Shown in pieces: positions 1 through 8,734 of a DNA stretch of 64,000 nucleotides. The stretch is from positions 3,658,001 to 3,722,000 of the forward strand of contig NZ_CP016594.1 in the NCBI RefSeq assembly GCF_001698225.1, written 5' to 3'. The first letter of the stretch is position 1; each line of letters starts with the position of its first letter. This DNA comes from Gordonia terrae (lineage in GTDB: Bacteria > Actinomycetota > Actinomycetes > Mycobacteriales > Mycobacteriaceae). Under the pieces are notes generated by a model that did no database searches, was not told the DNA's origin, and was given only the letters and a program-made list of their open reading frames with translations. Made by a program: the position numbers and the translations under genes.

Positions 1-497
1 GCCGGGGATTCGAGCGCGACGGCCCCATCGTTGCGGCGCCCCTCGGATGCGAACGCCACCGAGTCGACGAACTCGTCGAACGACGCCCGACGCTGGTTCT
101 TGACGTTCTCCTGCCAGACCGACGGGAGCTGACGGCCCAGGTCCCGCACGGTCGCGATCACATGCACCTCGTCGGCGAAGGACAGATCGGCCAGCAGCCG
201 CTCGATCTGCTCGACGGTCGCGGTGCTGTAGAGCTCGTGCGAGAGCAGCGACGCCTGCGGCCAGGCCCGGATCTGACCGAGCAGCTTCGGCCAGGTGCCC
301 GCGAACGCGGGATCGACCCAGTCGAGGTAGCGGTCCGGCTGCAGGTGCACTGCGGCATGGAAGTGATCGGAGATCACGTTGCCCGGATACAACAGCCCGG
401 ACGACTGCAATGCCAGGTCTCGGTTTCGCCAGAGGCGATCCTGGAGGTGGGTGGTCCCGGTCTTGGGAAGGCCGATGTGCACATAAACGACGGACAT
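1..497 (-). CDS. Sulfotransferase-like protein, truncated by window edge
   Basis: The frame opens at an ATG (complement of 495-497) and stays open to base 1, so the C-terminal part lies outside the window. The N-terminus reads MSVVYVHIGLPKTGTTHLQ. The GLPKTGTTHLQ stretch matches the 5'-phosphosulfate-binding loop of PAPS-dependent sulfotransferases (residues about 8-19). About 165 residues are visible, rich in Trp, Leu and His, with no signal peptide or membrane segment. A cytosolic sulfotransferase-fold enzyme is a reasonable family call, but the acceptor cannot be guessed. It is divergent from rpsT. Several shadow frames cover it, but only this one carries the family motif. Confidence 0.7.
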   Translation of the reverse strand, partial: MSVVYVHIGLPKTGTTHLQDRLWRNRDLALQSSGLLYPGNVISDHFHAAVHLQPDRYLDWVDPAFAGTWPKLLGQIRAWPQASLLSHELYSTATVEQIERLLADLSFADEVHVIATVRDLGRQLPSVWQENVKNQRRASFDEFVDSVAFASEGRRNDGAVALESP

Positions 498-576
498 GAT
501 GAGTCCACCGTAGACTTGAACTCACGATGATTCTTATTGCCCGGCGTGGCGGCCGGGTGTGTCTGCGGCGCGGATT

Positions 577-604
577 TTGGCGGGCCGAACCCGACTGGTA
601 ATGT
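577..604 (+). promoter_or_regulatory. Putative sigma-A promoter for rpsT
   Basis: TTGGCG (577-582) and TAATGT (599-604) are spaced by 16 bases, giving a start near 611 and a leader of about 125 bases before the rpsT start. The rest of the 498-736 gap holds GC-rich sequence with no ORF I would call. Confidence 0.45.
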
Positions 605-736
605 TGTGCGCTGTTGCGGTGACGCCGCGGAGATCCTCCGCGCGCCGACGCCGCCAGGTGCGAGTTCGGCCCCCGCGGCCGACCGCCCGACCCGAACAGA
701 CAGACATATCCACCAGCAACGACAGAGGTAACACGC

Positions 737-997
737 GTGGCAAACATCAAGTCTCAGATCAAGCGCAATCGCACCAACGAAGCGAACCGCCAGCGCAACC
801 AGTCGGTGAAGTCGGCCCTTCGTACCGCGATCCGCAGCTTCCGTGAGGCTGTCGAGTCCGGCGACAAGGCGAAGGCTGCCGAGCTCGGCCAGACCGCCAG
901 CCGCAAGCTCGACAAGGCTGCCAGCAAGGGTGTCATCCACGCCAACCAGGCCGCCAACAAGAAGTCGGCCATCGCCCTCGCGGTCAACAAGCTCTGA
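737..997 (+). CDS. rpsT: 30S ribosomal protein S20
   Basis: This is the 86-residue bS20 protein, which binds 16S rRNA in the body of the small subunit. The sequence begins [20 protein letters not shown] and ends ALAVNKL, the typical all-helical, Lys/Arg-rich S20 pattern at the usual length. Translation starts at a GTG preceded by an AGAGG ribosome-binding site about 8 bases upstream. It stands alone on the plus strand, faces holA on the minus strand and is followed by a strong hairpin. The same rpsT/holA arrangement is found in mycobacteria. Identification is near certain. Confidence 0.97.
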   Translation: MANIKSQIKRNRTNEANRQRNQSVKSALRTAIRSFREAVESGDKAKAAELGQTASRKLDKAASKGVIHANQAANKKSAIALAVNKL

Positions 998-1055
998 TCT
1001 GACACCGACCCCGGTCGGTCCGACGGTTCGTCCGTCGCCACATCTTCATACCTTC

Positions 1056-1094
1056 GCTCACCCCGGCAGCATCCACGCGGTTGCCGGGGTGAGC
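1056..1094 (+). terminator. Hairpin terminator after rpsT
   Basis: A perfect 13-bp stem (GCTCACCCCGGCA at 1056-1068 with its complement at 1082-1094) has a 13-base loop and lies about 60 bases after the rpsT stop. There is no good T-run, as is common in high-GC actinobacteria. Confidence 0.6.
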
Positions 1095-1129
1095 GGCGTT
1101 TCTCAACCCTTAACGAGTGAGCCAGCCCT

Positions 1130-1207
1130 TGCTGGTCGAGGCGCCCACGTCGCCCCACTGCTGGTTGAGCCGGCCCCGAGCGGAGCGAGGCGCCGAGTCG
1201 AAGCCAC
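1130..1207. repeat. Dispersed GAGCGGAGCGAGGCG-type intergenic repeat
   Basis: Between the rpsT terminator and the holA stop the sequence contains GCTGGTCGAGGCGCC, then TGGTTGAGCCGGCCCC, then GAGCGGAGCGAGGCGCCGAG. It has the same style (GAGCGNAGCGAG core ending in a TCGAAG) as the intergenic elements at 23599 and 62677. It is non-coding and probably belongs to a dispersed repeat family of this genus. Confidence 0.45.
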
Positions 1208-1244
1208 TCCCCGCGCCCACCTCTCGGAGTCGACCGAACGACGC

Positions 1245-2213
1245 TCAGCTCCGTCGGCGCCCGTCGGGCCGGAGTTCCGCGACGGTCGCGACCGCATGGG
1301 TCAAGCTGTAATCGGGGTCGGCCGCCTGCCCCTTCACATCGGCGTTGAGCGCGGCGACCACGCCGACCGCCCGGGCGATCGACTCCGAATCCCACGCCTT
1401 GGCCTTCGCCTGGACGTTCTTGACCCGGTTGGGCGGCATGCCGAGCTCTCGGGCCGCATCGAAGTGGTTGATCGATCCCATCGGCCGGATGCGGGCGATC
1501 GCGTGCACGGCCTCGGCGAGTGCGTCGGCGAGCAGCACCCTCGGCACCCCGTGGTGCAGAGCCCAGGCCAGCGACTCCAGCGCACCCGCCCGATCGCCCG
1601 TCACCGCGCGGTCGGCCACCTCGAAACCGGTCACCTCGGGACGGCCCTGGTAGTACAGCCGCACGGTCTCGCGGTCCACCTTTCCGCCGGTGTCGGCGAC
1701 GAGTTGCGCACACGCGGCCGCCAGTTCACGCAGTTCCGAGCCGACGCCTTCGACGACCTGCTCGACGACGTCCGCGCCGACCTTGACACCCAGCGAACGG
1801 AATTCGTTGCGCACGAACGTCATCCGCTCCGACGGCCACTTTGGGGCCGTGGTCTCGTGCTCGACGGCGCCGGCCTTCTTGAGCGCCGGGACCATCGACT
1901 TTGCCCGCCCGCCGCCGTGGTGCACGACCATCAGCGTGATGCCCTCGGGCAGTGACGACGCCGTGGCGGCGATCAGTGCGGCCGGCTCCTTGCCCGCCTC
2001 GGCGGCCGCCTCGACGACGACGATCCGCTCCTCGGCGAACAGCGACGGGCTGAGCAGTTCGGCGAGTTCGTGTTCGCTGACATCGCCGGCACGCACCCGC
2101 GTCACCGGGACAGGCGTTCCCGCCGCCTTCGACGCCGCGTCGGCCACCGCCGAGATCACCCGGCCGGTGAGGAAGTCGTCGTCTCCGAGCAACAGGTGCA
2201 GGCGTTCGGTCAC
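1245..2213 (-). CDS. holA: DNA polymerase III delta subunit
   Basis: The product is the clamp-loader delta subunit, which opens the beta sliding clamp. The N-terminus TERLHLLLGDDDFLTGR matches the LxGxDxFL pattern that opens domain I of HolA. The central LYYQGRPEVTGFEVADRAV region and the C-terminal collar helices follow the family order. The frame extends to a GTG at 2243, but I prefer the GTG at 2213 (322 aa), directly ahead of the conserved beta strand and closer to the usual 315-325 residues. It sits next to rpsT and upstream of comEC/comEA in reading order reversed, a classic actinobacterial neighbourhood. Confidence 0.9.
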   Translation of the reverse strand: MTERLHLLLGDDDFLTGRVISAVADAASKAAGTPVPVTRVRAGDVSEHELAELLSPSLFAEERIVVVEAAAEAGKEPAALIAATASSLPEGITLMVVHHGGGRAKSMVPALKKAGAVEHETTAPKWPSERMTFVRNEFRSLGVKVGADVVEQVVEGVGSELRELAAACAQLVADTGGKVDRETVRLYYQGRPEVTGFEVADRAVTGDRAGALESLAWALHHGVPRVLLADALAEAVHAIARIRPMGSINHFDAARELGMPPNRVKNVQAKAKAWDSESIARAVGVVAALNADVKGQAADPDYSLTHAVATVAELRPDGRRRS

Positions 2214-2377
2214 GGCGACAATGGTGCCAGACGAACACGACACGGTCGCCGGACCGCCGCCCGGTCAATCGAATACGACAAAGTGGACAGGGCCTGTGGG
2301 CGAGTGAATCGGGTTGATCGCGGGTCGTTACGGTGAGCTTCTGCCAGAGGTCCACCGACAATCCAGGAGTCGCACGC

Positions 2378-3790
2378 GTGACTGTCGAGCACCCCGGCAC
2401 CCACACGGGTGCCGACACCGACGAGGGATACCAACGCGGACTCACCGCCCGCACCGTGCAGATGATCGCCATCGGCGGAGCGATCGGCACCGGACTGTTC
2501 TACGGAGCGGGTGGTGCCATCGAGAAGGCGGGACCGGCACTCATCCTGGCGTACGCGCTCGCGGGACTCGCGATCTTCATCGTGATGCGCGCTCTCGGCG
2601 AACTCCTCATCTACCGGCCGATCTCCGGGGGCATCAGTGAGTACGCCGACGAGTTCCTCGGCCGCTTCGCCGGGTTCAGCCAGGGTTGGACCTACTGGGC
2701 CGTGTGGACGACGACGTGCATGGCCGAGATCACCGTGGCGGGCAAGTACATCAACTACTGGTGGCCCTCGGTTCCGGTGTGGGTCACCGCGCTCATCGCG
2801 CTCATCGTGCTGTTCGGCGCGAACCTGATCTCCGTCGGGGTGTTCGGTCGCGCGGAATTCTGGTTCTCCGCCATCAAGGTCACCGCCATCCTCGGCATGA
2901 TCATCGTCGGCATCGGTGTGCTGCTCCCGATCGCGGGGCTCGGACCCGAGACCGGGCCGTCGGTGACGAATCTGTGGAACGACGGCGGGTTCTTCGCGAC
3001 CGGCTTCAGCAATGCGCTGCTGAGCCTGCAGATCGTCATGTTCGCCTATGTCGGCGTCGAGCTCGTCGGCGTGACCGCCGGCGAGGCGCAGAACCCGCGC
3101 GTCACCCTGCGCAAGGCCATCAACACCGTGCCGTTCCGGATCGGCATCTTCTACGTCGGCTCGCTGCTGGTGATCCTCTCGGTCCGCAGCTGGAAGGACT
3201 TCCAGGCCGGCGAGAGCCCCTTCGTCTCGGTGTTCTCCTACATCGGCATCCCGGGCGCGGCAGGCATCGTCAACTTCATCCTGCTCACCGCCGCCCTCTC
3301 GTCGTGCAACTCCGGCATCTACTCCACCGGACGCATGCTGCGCTCCCTCGCCCACACCGGCGACGCCCCGCGTCAGCTGACCCGGCTGTCCAACCGCAAG
3401 GTCCCCGCCGCGGGCATCACGTTGAGCGCCGCGGTCATGGCGATCGGCGTCGTGGTGAACGTCATCGATCCCGTGCACGCCTTCGCCTACATCACCGCGG
3501 TGTCGACGGTCGGCATCATCGTGATCTGGTCGACGATCCTGATCTGCCAGATGGTCTACCGCCGCAAGGTCGCGCGCGGCGAACTGCCTCGCTCGGACTA
3601 CCGGGTCCCCGGCGCGCCGGTGACCACCTGGCTCGCACTCGCCTTCCTCGTGCTCGTGTTCGTCCTGCTGTTCTTCGACCGCGACGGTCGGATCGCGCTC
3701 ATCGTCGGGGCGGTCTGGTTCAGCGCCGTCGGCATCGGCTACCTGGTGTGGAACCGCACCGCGGGCGAGCTCGCCGACCGCGAGGTCTGA
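2378..3790 (+). CDS. APC-superfamily amino acid permease
   Basis: This is a 470-residue integral membrane protein of the amino acid transporter (AAT) branch of the APC superfamily. The region RTVQMIAIGGAIGTGLFYGA is the conserved first broken transmembrane helix that binds the substrate backbone. About twelve hydrophobic segments follow, and VGVTAGEAQNP precedes helix 7 as in LysP, CycA and GabP relatives. It likely imports an amino acid by proton symport; the substrate cannot be read from sequence. The frame reaches 2333, but AGGAG lies 8 bases before the GTG at 2378, which I take as the start. It lies on the plus strand between the minus-strand genes holA and comEC. Confidence 0.85.
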   Translation: MTVEHPGTHTGADTDEGYQRGLTARTVQMIAIGGAIGTGLFYGAGGAIEKAGPALILAYALAGLAIFIVMRALGELLIYRPISGGISEYADEFLGRFAGFSQGWTYWAVWTTTCMAEITVAGKYINYWWPSVPVWVTALIALIVLFGANLISVGVFGRAEFWFSAIKVTAILGMIIVGIGVLLPIAGLGPETGPSVTNLWNDGGFFATGFSNALLSLQIVMFAYVGVELVGVTAGEAQNPRVTLRKAINTVPFRIGIFYVGSLLVILSVRSWKDFQAGESPFVSVFSYIGIPGAAGIVNFILLTAALSSCNSGIYSTGRMLRSLAHTGDAPRQLTRLSNRKVPAAGITLSAAVMAIGVVVNVIDPVHAFAYITAVSTVGIIVIWSTILICQMVYRRKVARGELPRSDYRVPGAPVTTWLALAFLVLVFVLLFFDRDGRIALIVGAVWFSAVGIGYLVWNRTAGELADREV

Positions 3791-3802
3791 CGGCGACCCG
3801 GC

Positions 3803-5200
3803 TCACGCGAACGGGGACCATACGTCCACACTCGCCCAGCTCACCCCGCCGAGGGTGCGGGCACAGGAGACCATCCACCACAGCTCGGGCGCGAGGGCAC
3901 GCGCCAGCAGTTCACCCGTGAACGCGCCGGGTCCGTCGGGCGGTCCGATCGCCCCGATGAGTGCGGCGAGGGTTCCGACCACGCTGATCACCGCGACGAC
4001 CGGCGCGACGAGAAGGTTCGCCACGATCCCCACCACCGAGAACGTGCCGGTCACCGCGACCACGATCGGAGCCGTGACCACCTGCGCGGTCACCGCCATC
4101 GCGACGACCTCGGCGACGCCGGTCGGGCACCGCCACTCGCGTAGCCGGTCACGGAGCCGCGGGGCCCACAGCACGATGGCGCCGGTGGCGGCCACCGACA
4201 GCGCGAACCCCGGCTGCAACGCCAGTTCGGGCCACCACAACAGGCCGCCGATGACCGCCGCACCCAACGCCGGGACGGCTTGTGCCCGACGAGAGGCGGC
4301 GAGCGCCAGTATCCCGACGGCACCCATCAGGGCGGCCCGCAGCACACTCGGCGACGGACGCACGAGCACCACGAACCCGAGAATCACCAACAGCCCGATG
4401 ATCGCGGCCGCCCGTGGCGGCACGCCCACACTGCGGACCACGAGAAGCGCTGCGCCGCAGACGATCGCGAAATTGCTGCCACTCACCGCGGTGAGGTGAC
4501 TGAGTCCCGCGGCGCGGAAGTCGTCACGCAGGCCGTCGTCGAGGGAACTCTCGTCGCCGAGCACGAGCCCGGGCAGGAGTCCGGCCGCATCCTCGTCGAG
4601 TCCCCGCGCAGCCAGCGTCTGCAGCCGCTCGCGGATCGCGCCGGCCACCTGCTGATACCCGGGCGGCGAGCCCACCGGACGCGGCCCCTGCGCCGTCAGC
4701 GTCGCGACGAGGAGGGAGTGTGCGGGCGGGGGACGTACCCAGACGATCGCGACGACCCGTTGGCCGGGCAGCAGTCCCGACCATTCGTCGACATCACCCA
4801 TCAGGTCGGCGGCGGCCGCCCGAACGCGGGTGGATGCGATCTGCTCCACCTCCACCCGGACCCGGACCCGTCCGGCGGACGGTTGTCCGACGACGGTGGG
4901 GTCGCCGCGCACGGCCAGCACGACCGTCGCCTTGCCGGTCGTCGTCGCAAGCGGATGATCGGCGCGGGCCTCTTGACGGAGCGTCAGCGACGTCGCGCAC
5001 ACGGCCGCGAGTCCGGCGACCACGACGACGAGACCGATCACATTCCAACCGATCCGGCCGGTGAGACAGACCAGGGTGCCGACGAGAGCAACCGCGCCCG
5101 AACAGATCGCGAACCCGAGCGTGTACCCGGTCGGCACCACCAGTCCGAGCGCCGTCACCGACCACACCGCCGCCGCCGGCACCAGCAGGCGGTAGTCCAC
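3803..5200 (-). CDS. comEC: ComEC/Rec2-family competence membrane protein
   Basis: The product is a 465-residue polytopic membrane protein with the ComEC competence domain. An N-terminal pair of hydrophobic segments (residues about 5-70) and an OB-like soluble region (about 85-175) are followed by the signature GLSHLTAVSGSNFAIV and a bundle of about seven helices. The C-terminal metallo-beta-lactamase-like nuclease domain of longer ComEC proteins is absent, as in many actinobacterial versions. It starts with GTG three bases after the comEA stop, so the two are co-transcribed. A role as DNA-translocation channel is inferred from family. Whether the organism is transformable is unknown. Confidence 0.88.
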   Translation of the reverse strand: MDYRLLVPAAAVWSVTALGLVVPTGYTLGFAICSGAVALVGTLVCLTGRIGWNVIGLVVVVAGLAAVCATSLTLRQEARADHPLATTTGKATVVLAVRGDPTVVGQPSAGRVRVRVEVEQIASTRVRAAAADLMGDVDEWSGLLPGQRVVAIVWVRPPPAHSLLVATLTAQGPRPVGSPPGYQQVAGAIRERLQTLAARGLDEDAAGLLPGLVLGDESSLDDGLRDDFRAAGLSHLTAVSGSNFAIVCGAALLVVRSVGVPPRAAAIIGLLVILGFVVLVRPSPSVLRAALMGAVGILALAASRRAQAVPALGAAVIGGLLWWPELALQPGFALSVAATGAIVLWAPRLRDRLREWRCPTGVAEVVAMAVTAQVVTAPIVVAVTGTFSVVGIVANLLVAPVVAVISVVGTLAALIGAIGPPDGPGAFTGELLARALAPELWWMVSCARTLGGVSWASVDVWSPFA

Positions 5201-5203
5201 CGG

Positions 5204-6190
5204 TCAGACCGTCACGAGGTCGCGCAGCCTGGCCAGCCGCGCCGGCCCGATCCCGTCGACCTCGGCGAGTTGGTCGACGGAGGTGAAGCGTCCGTTCCGT
5301 TCCCGCCACGCCAGGATGGCCTTCGCGGTCACCGGTCCGACCCCGGGCAGCTCGTCCAGATCGGCCTCGGTGGCGGTGTTGAGGTTCACCAGCCCACCCG
5401 AGGCCGGCGGATTTCCCGAACCACCGGCGGGCGGACCGGGCCCCGTCGGCGCTGCACCGGCGGGCGGCGATGGCGCACCGGCGGCCCCGACGACGGCACT
5501 GCGCAACGACATCTGCCCCTCCCCGCCCGCGTAGCCGACGAGGATCTGATCACCGTCCCGGAGCACCTGTGCGAGGTTCAGCGAGAGCAGATCGGCGTCC
5601 TTGCGCACCCCACCCGCACGGTCGATCGCCTCGGCGACCCGCGCCCCCGGGGCAAGACGGACCAGCCCCGGTTGGTGCACGAGCCCTACGACACTCACGA
5701 TCATCTGCGTCGGAGTCGGCGCGGTCGGCGCGGCCGGCGGTGACGAATCCGGTGCCCGCGAGCTGCCCGCCACCGCACCGAAATCCACGACCGGTGCCGA
5801 CTCGGCCCCGCGGAACAACCCGAAGGCCGCCACCGCGCAGGCGACGACACCGACCGCTATCAGCGCGAGAGCGGCCGGTGGTGCAACGGCGAAGCGGCGT
5901 CGAGGGAACGGATCGTCATCGTCCTCGTCGTCGTCGTCGGTGCCGACGACGTCATCGGGTTCCGTCCGCCGGCGCGGCGTCCGCACCGGCGGGGTGTCGA
6001 GCCAGGTCGGCATCCCGCCGATCCCCCACCCGGGATGATCGGATTCCTCGGCCTGCCCGACCGGGTCATCGGTCCCCGACGCGCGCGAGGGGGAATCCGG
6101 CACGATTTCTGCTGTGCCGCTTCGGCGGTCCGGCAGCTCGGCAACCGGCGCCAGCCGGTCCAGCGGGTTCGGCCGTCCTGATGCGCTCAT
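5204..6190 (-). CDS. comEA: ComEA-like helix-hairpin-helix DNA-binding protein
   Basis: The protein has 328 residues. An N-terminal cytoplasmic tail with an acidic run (about 78-95) leads to one membrane anchor (about 101-123), a Pro/Ala linker, an SLBB domain (about 162-222, VVGLVHQPGLVRLAPGARV) and a C-terminal helix-hairpin-helix pair (about 265-328). The last part contains VNLNTATEADLDELPGVGP and IGPARLARLRDL. This architecture matches ComEA, the surface DNA receptor that passes DNA to ComEC. The following gene is comEC, with a three-base gap. The gene starts a minus-strand operon facing the end of degV. Identification by architecture is firm; the role in uptake is inferred. Confidence 0.9.
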   Translation of the reverse strand: MSASGRPNPLDRLAPVAELPDRRSGTAEIVPDSPSRASGTDDPVGQAEESDHPGWGIGGMPTWLDTPPVRTPRRRTEPDDVVGTDDDDEDDDDPFPRRRFAVAPPAALALIAVGVVACAVAAFGLFRGAESAPVVDFGAVAGSSRAPDSSPPAAPTAPTPTQMIVSVVGLVHQPGLVRLAPGARVAEAIDRAGGVRKDADLLSLNLAQVLRDGDQILVGYAGGEGQMSLRSAVVGAAGAPSPPAGAAPTGPGPPAGGSGNPPASGGLVNLNTATEADLDELPGVGPVTAKAILAWRERNGRFTSVDQLAEVDGIGPARLARLRDLVTV

Positions 6191-6308
6191 GAGGCCACAC
6201 GCTAGGTCCTCTCATCACCACTGCTACGCGTGTGGAGACGCCGGCACCGCGATCTGTGGACGGACACGCCGAGTTGTGGATGGCGCGACCACCACGGGCC
6301 GGCCGATC

Positions 6309-7169
6309 TCAGTGTTCCTCGAGGCCCTCGATCGGATCGAGATGCGCGGCGAGCACGACGCCCACCGCGCCGGGGCCGACGTGCGTGCCGAGGATGGGGC
6401 CGAGGTCGACGATCAGCTCGGAGGTGACCACCCTCAGCTTGGCGTGGACGGCGGCCCGGAGTTCCTCGGCGACATCGGGACTCTGACAGTGCTGGATGCC
6501 GACCGTGACGGCGCGGCCACCGGCCGAGTCGGCGGCGGCGTCGACCATCTTGTCGAGCGCCTTGGAGAACGTACGATGCCGCTCTTTGAGCGTCAGGGTG
6601 CCGTCCACCATGTGCAGGATCGGTTTGATCGACAGCGCCGACCCGAACAGCTTGCCCGCGGCGCTGATGCGGCCGCTGGCCCGCAGGTTGTCGAGTTGCT
6701 GCACACACAACAGCGAGTCGACCGTCGCGGCCTGCCGGATCGCGGACTCGTACACCCGGTCGCGGTCGGCGCCGTCCGCGGCCGCCTGGGCGGCCGCGAT
6801 GGCAGTGAAACCGACTGCGAGACCGACAGATCGGGAGTCGACGACGCGCACCTGTCCGGAGAACTTCTCCGCGGCCAACCGAGCCGAACTCCAGGTCCCC
6901 GACAGTCGGCGGGACATGTGGACGGCGACGACCCCGGCGCCCTCACTCGCCTCGAGCGCGGCGTCGAAGTGCTCGGACAAGTCGTTGGGGTTCGCGCCGG
7001 AGGTGGTCACACCCGGCGTCGTCACGATGTCGGCGGGAATGTCGTCCACGCCCTCGCGGTAGTCCTTGTCGTCGACCGTGATGTGCAGCGGGACCTGCCG
7101 GATCCCGTAGTTCTCGGTCACCGACCGCGGCAGTCGGGACGAGGAGTCTGTGACGACGACGACAGGCAC
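6309..7169 (-). CDS. DegV-family fatty-acid-binding protein
   Basis: A 286-residue DegV/FakB-type protein. DegV proteins bind one fatty acid between two lobes and, in Firmicutes, present it to the kinase FakA for phosphorylation. The N-terminus VVVVTDSSSRLP holds the family TDSS motif. The mid-region VVAVHMSRRLSGTWSSA matches the lipid-headgroup site, and LDNLRASGRISAA is also typical. It starts at GTG, six bases after TAACGT, so the message may be leaderless. A DAK2-domain FakA-like protein is encoded at 20519-22168 in the same window, a plausible functional partner although not adjacent. The order degV-octT-gpgP matches mycobacteria. Confidence 0.88.
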   Translation of the reverse strand: MPVVVVTDSSSRLPRSVTENYGIRQVPLHITVDDKDYREGVDDIPADIVTTPGVTTSGANPNDLSEHFDAALEASEGAGVVAVHMSRRLSGTWSSARLAAEKFSGQVRVVDSRSVGLAVGFTAIAAAQAAADGADRDRVYESAIRQAATVDSLLCVQQLDNLRASGRISAAGKLFGSALSIKPILHMVDGTLTLKERHRTFSKALDKMVDAAADSAGGRAVTVGIQHCQSPDVAEELRAAVHAKLRVVTSELIVDLGPILGTHVGPGAVGVVLAAHLDPIEGLEEH

Positions 7170-7175
7170 GCGTCT

Positions 7176-7181
7176 ACGTTA
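7176..7181 (-). promoter_or_regulatory. -10 hexamer TAACGT for leaderless degV
   Basis: On the minus strand TAACGT is followed by exactly six bases and then the GTG start at 7169. This spacing predicts transcription beginning at the start codon. Confidence 0.4.
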
Positions 7182-7200
7182 ACGGGTTCACGCACCGAGC

Positions 7201-8007
7201 TCACACGGGCGTCGGTGTCGACCCCCCGGCGTCACGGTCGGCGCGCTGCCGGACCGCCTCGACGACCGGGGCGACCAGGTCGGCGATCCCACGGTGGCAC
7301 GCGAAACCCCAGTGGATTCCGTCCGGGTTCATCTCGACGGCCGGGTCGTCGAACGAATCCCGGGTGACCGGGTAGAAATCGACGCACGACAGACCGTGAC
7401 TCGACGCCCACCGGGACATCGCCGCGGTCGTCGGGATCCGGCCGGCGTGGACGTTGCCGTAGTACGGGCTCCGGTGGGTGGGTGGCAGGCACACCACGAT
7501 CGGCAGATCCGGACGCAGCTGGGAGAGAGCCGCCCGGATCTTCTCGAGGTACTCGATCGTGACGCGCGGCGGCAACGCGAGCGGCCAGCCGAGGTGCGAG
7601 CCCCGCGGCTGGATCCAGCCGTAGGCCGCACGGATCCGCTGCCGCAGCCCATTCGGACGGATGTACCGGATCTGCTCCCGAAACGCCGTGGGCAGGGGCG
7701 ACGGCAAGGTGTCCATCCCGCCGAATGCGAGGACCACGACCTCGGCGCGGGGCACGGTGGCCCAGATGTTCGGATCCTGGGTGAGCGCCCACCAGACGTC
7801 CCGACTCGTCCACCCGATCCGGCCGAACAGCCGGACCGGCGCACCGGTCGCCGCCCCCACGAGGGTCGGCCAGATACGGGGGTCGTCGGCCGGCAGGCCG
7901 CCCTGCGGACCGTAGTAGGCCAGCGAGTCGGACAGAACCAGCACGCACCGCTGACCCGTGTCGGCAGGGGCCGACGGAGCCGGACCACCGGCGGTCGTCC
8001 CGCTCAT
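7201..8007 (-). CDS. octT: Diglucosylglycerate octanoyltransferase-like SGNH hydrolase
   Basis: The product has 268 residues and an SGNH/GDSL fold. VLVLSDSLAYYGPQGGLP carries the nucleophilic serine in an SDSL version of block I, and NPDGIHWGFACH carries the Asp-His pair of block V. In mycobacteria the homologue (Rv2418c, recalled) transfers octanoate to diglucosylglycerate, an early intermediate of methylglucose lipopolysaccharides, and lies between degV and gpgP exactly as here. The frame extends to 8091, but the ATG at 8007 begins the natural MSGTTAGG N-terminus and avoids overlapping gpgP. Function is transferred by synteny plus motif. A general lipase or esterase role is the alternative. 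Confidence 0.82.
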   Translation of the reverse strand: MSGTTAGGPAPSAPADTGQRCVLVLSDSLAYYGPQGGLPADDPRIWPTLVGAATGAPVRLFGRIGWTSRDVWWALTQDPNIWATVPRAEVVVLAFGGMDTLPSPLPTAFREQIRYIRPNGLRQRIRAAYGWIQPRGSHLGWPLALPPRVTIEYLEKIRAALSQLRPDLPIVVCLPPTHRSPYYGNVHAGRIPTTAAMSRWASSHGLSCVDFYPVTRDSFDDPAVEMNPDGIHWGFACHRGIADLVAPVVEAVRQRADRDAGGSTPTPV

Positions 8008-8020
8008 CGCAGGACCCCGT

Positions 8021-8734
8021 TCACTGCACCGCCGGGTCGGAGTCCTCGGCGGACGCGTTCCACACATCCAGTCGCCACCGCGGCAGTTCACCCGGCATGC
8101 CGTGACCCGACAGCTGCACCCAACTGGTGTTCGCGAGACCCCCGAATGCGGGCCAGTTCTCGACCGGCAGACCGAGGAGTGCCGCCGTCATCGCGGCGAT
8201 GACGCCGCCGTGGGCCACCAGCACCACCGGCGCTTCCGGATTGTCGCCGACACCCCACTCCGGCAGCTGCTCGATCAGCTCGTCGACCAGCGGGGTGGAT
8301 CGTCGGGCGACGTCGACGCGACTCTCCCCGCCCGGCGGTGTCCAGGTCGCGTCGTCACGCCAGATCGCCCGGGCCCCCGGCATCACGGCATCGACGTCCA
8401 GATGGGTCAGACCCTGCCACTCGCCCAGATGTGTCTCGCGCAGCCGGACATCGGTGGTCACCGGCAACCCGGTCCGCTGTGCCAGCGCCTCGGCGGTGTC
8501 ACGCGCCCGCCGCAGATCCGACGACCAGATCACCACGGGCTGCCGCATGGCGAGCTCCACCGCCGCCGAATTGGCCTGCCGCACACCGAGATCGGACAGA
8601 TCGGTGTCGAGCTGACCCTGCATCCGACTGGCCGCGTTGTATTCGGTCTGCCCGTGCCGCAACAGGATCAGGCGTCGGACCACCGGGGTGAGACGCTCGA
8701 CCGCGGTGTCGTGTGAATCCGGACCGCCACTCAC
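8021..8734 (-). CDS. gpgP: Glucosyl-3-phosphoglycerate phosphatase, histidine phosphatase family
   Basis: A 237-residue phosphoglycerate-mutase-like phosphatase. LILLRHGQTEYN contains the catalytic RHG histidine, WSSDLRRARDTA the second arginine region, and VVLVAHGGVIAAM the second histidine. By synteny with Rv2419c it removes phosphate from glucosyl-3-phosphoglycerate to give glucosylglycerate for methylglucose lipopolysaccharide synthesis. The annotated frame can extend to 8854, but a GTG at 8734 overlaps the rsfS stop as GTGA, the usual sign of coupled translation, and gives the normal length. It is followed 13 bases later by octT, the next enzyme group in the same pathway. Confidence 0.85.
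   Translation of the reverse strand: MSGGPDSHDTAVERLTPVVRRLILLRHGQTEYNAASRMQGQLDTDLSDLGVRQANSAAVELAMRQPVVIWSSDLRRARDTAEALAQRTGLPVTTDVRLRETHLGEWQGLTHLDVDAVMPGARAIWRDDATWTPPGGESRVDVARRSTPLVDELIEQLPEWGVGDNPEAPVVLVAHGGVIAAMTAALLGLPVENWPAFGGLANTSWVQLSGHGMPGELPRWRLDVWNASAEDSDPAVQ

Noticed and set aside
2686..3921. 411-residue plus-strand ORF in another frame of the permease gene
   Set aside because: Extremely Arg/His-rich out-of-frame translation of the membrane helices; runs past the permease end into the convergent comEC gene.
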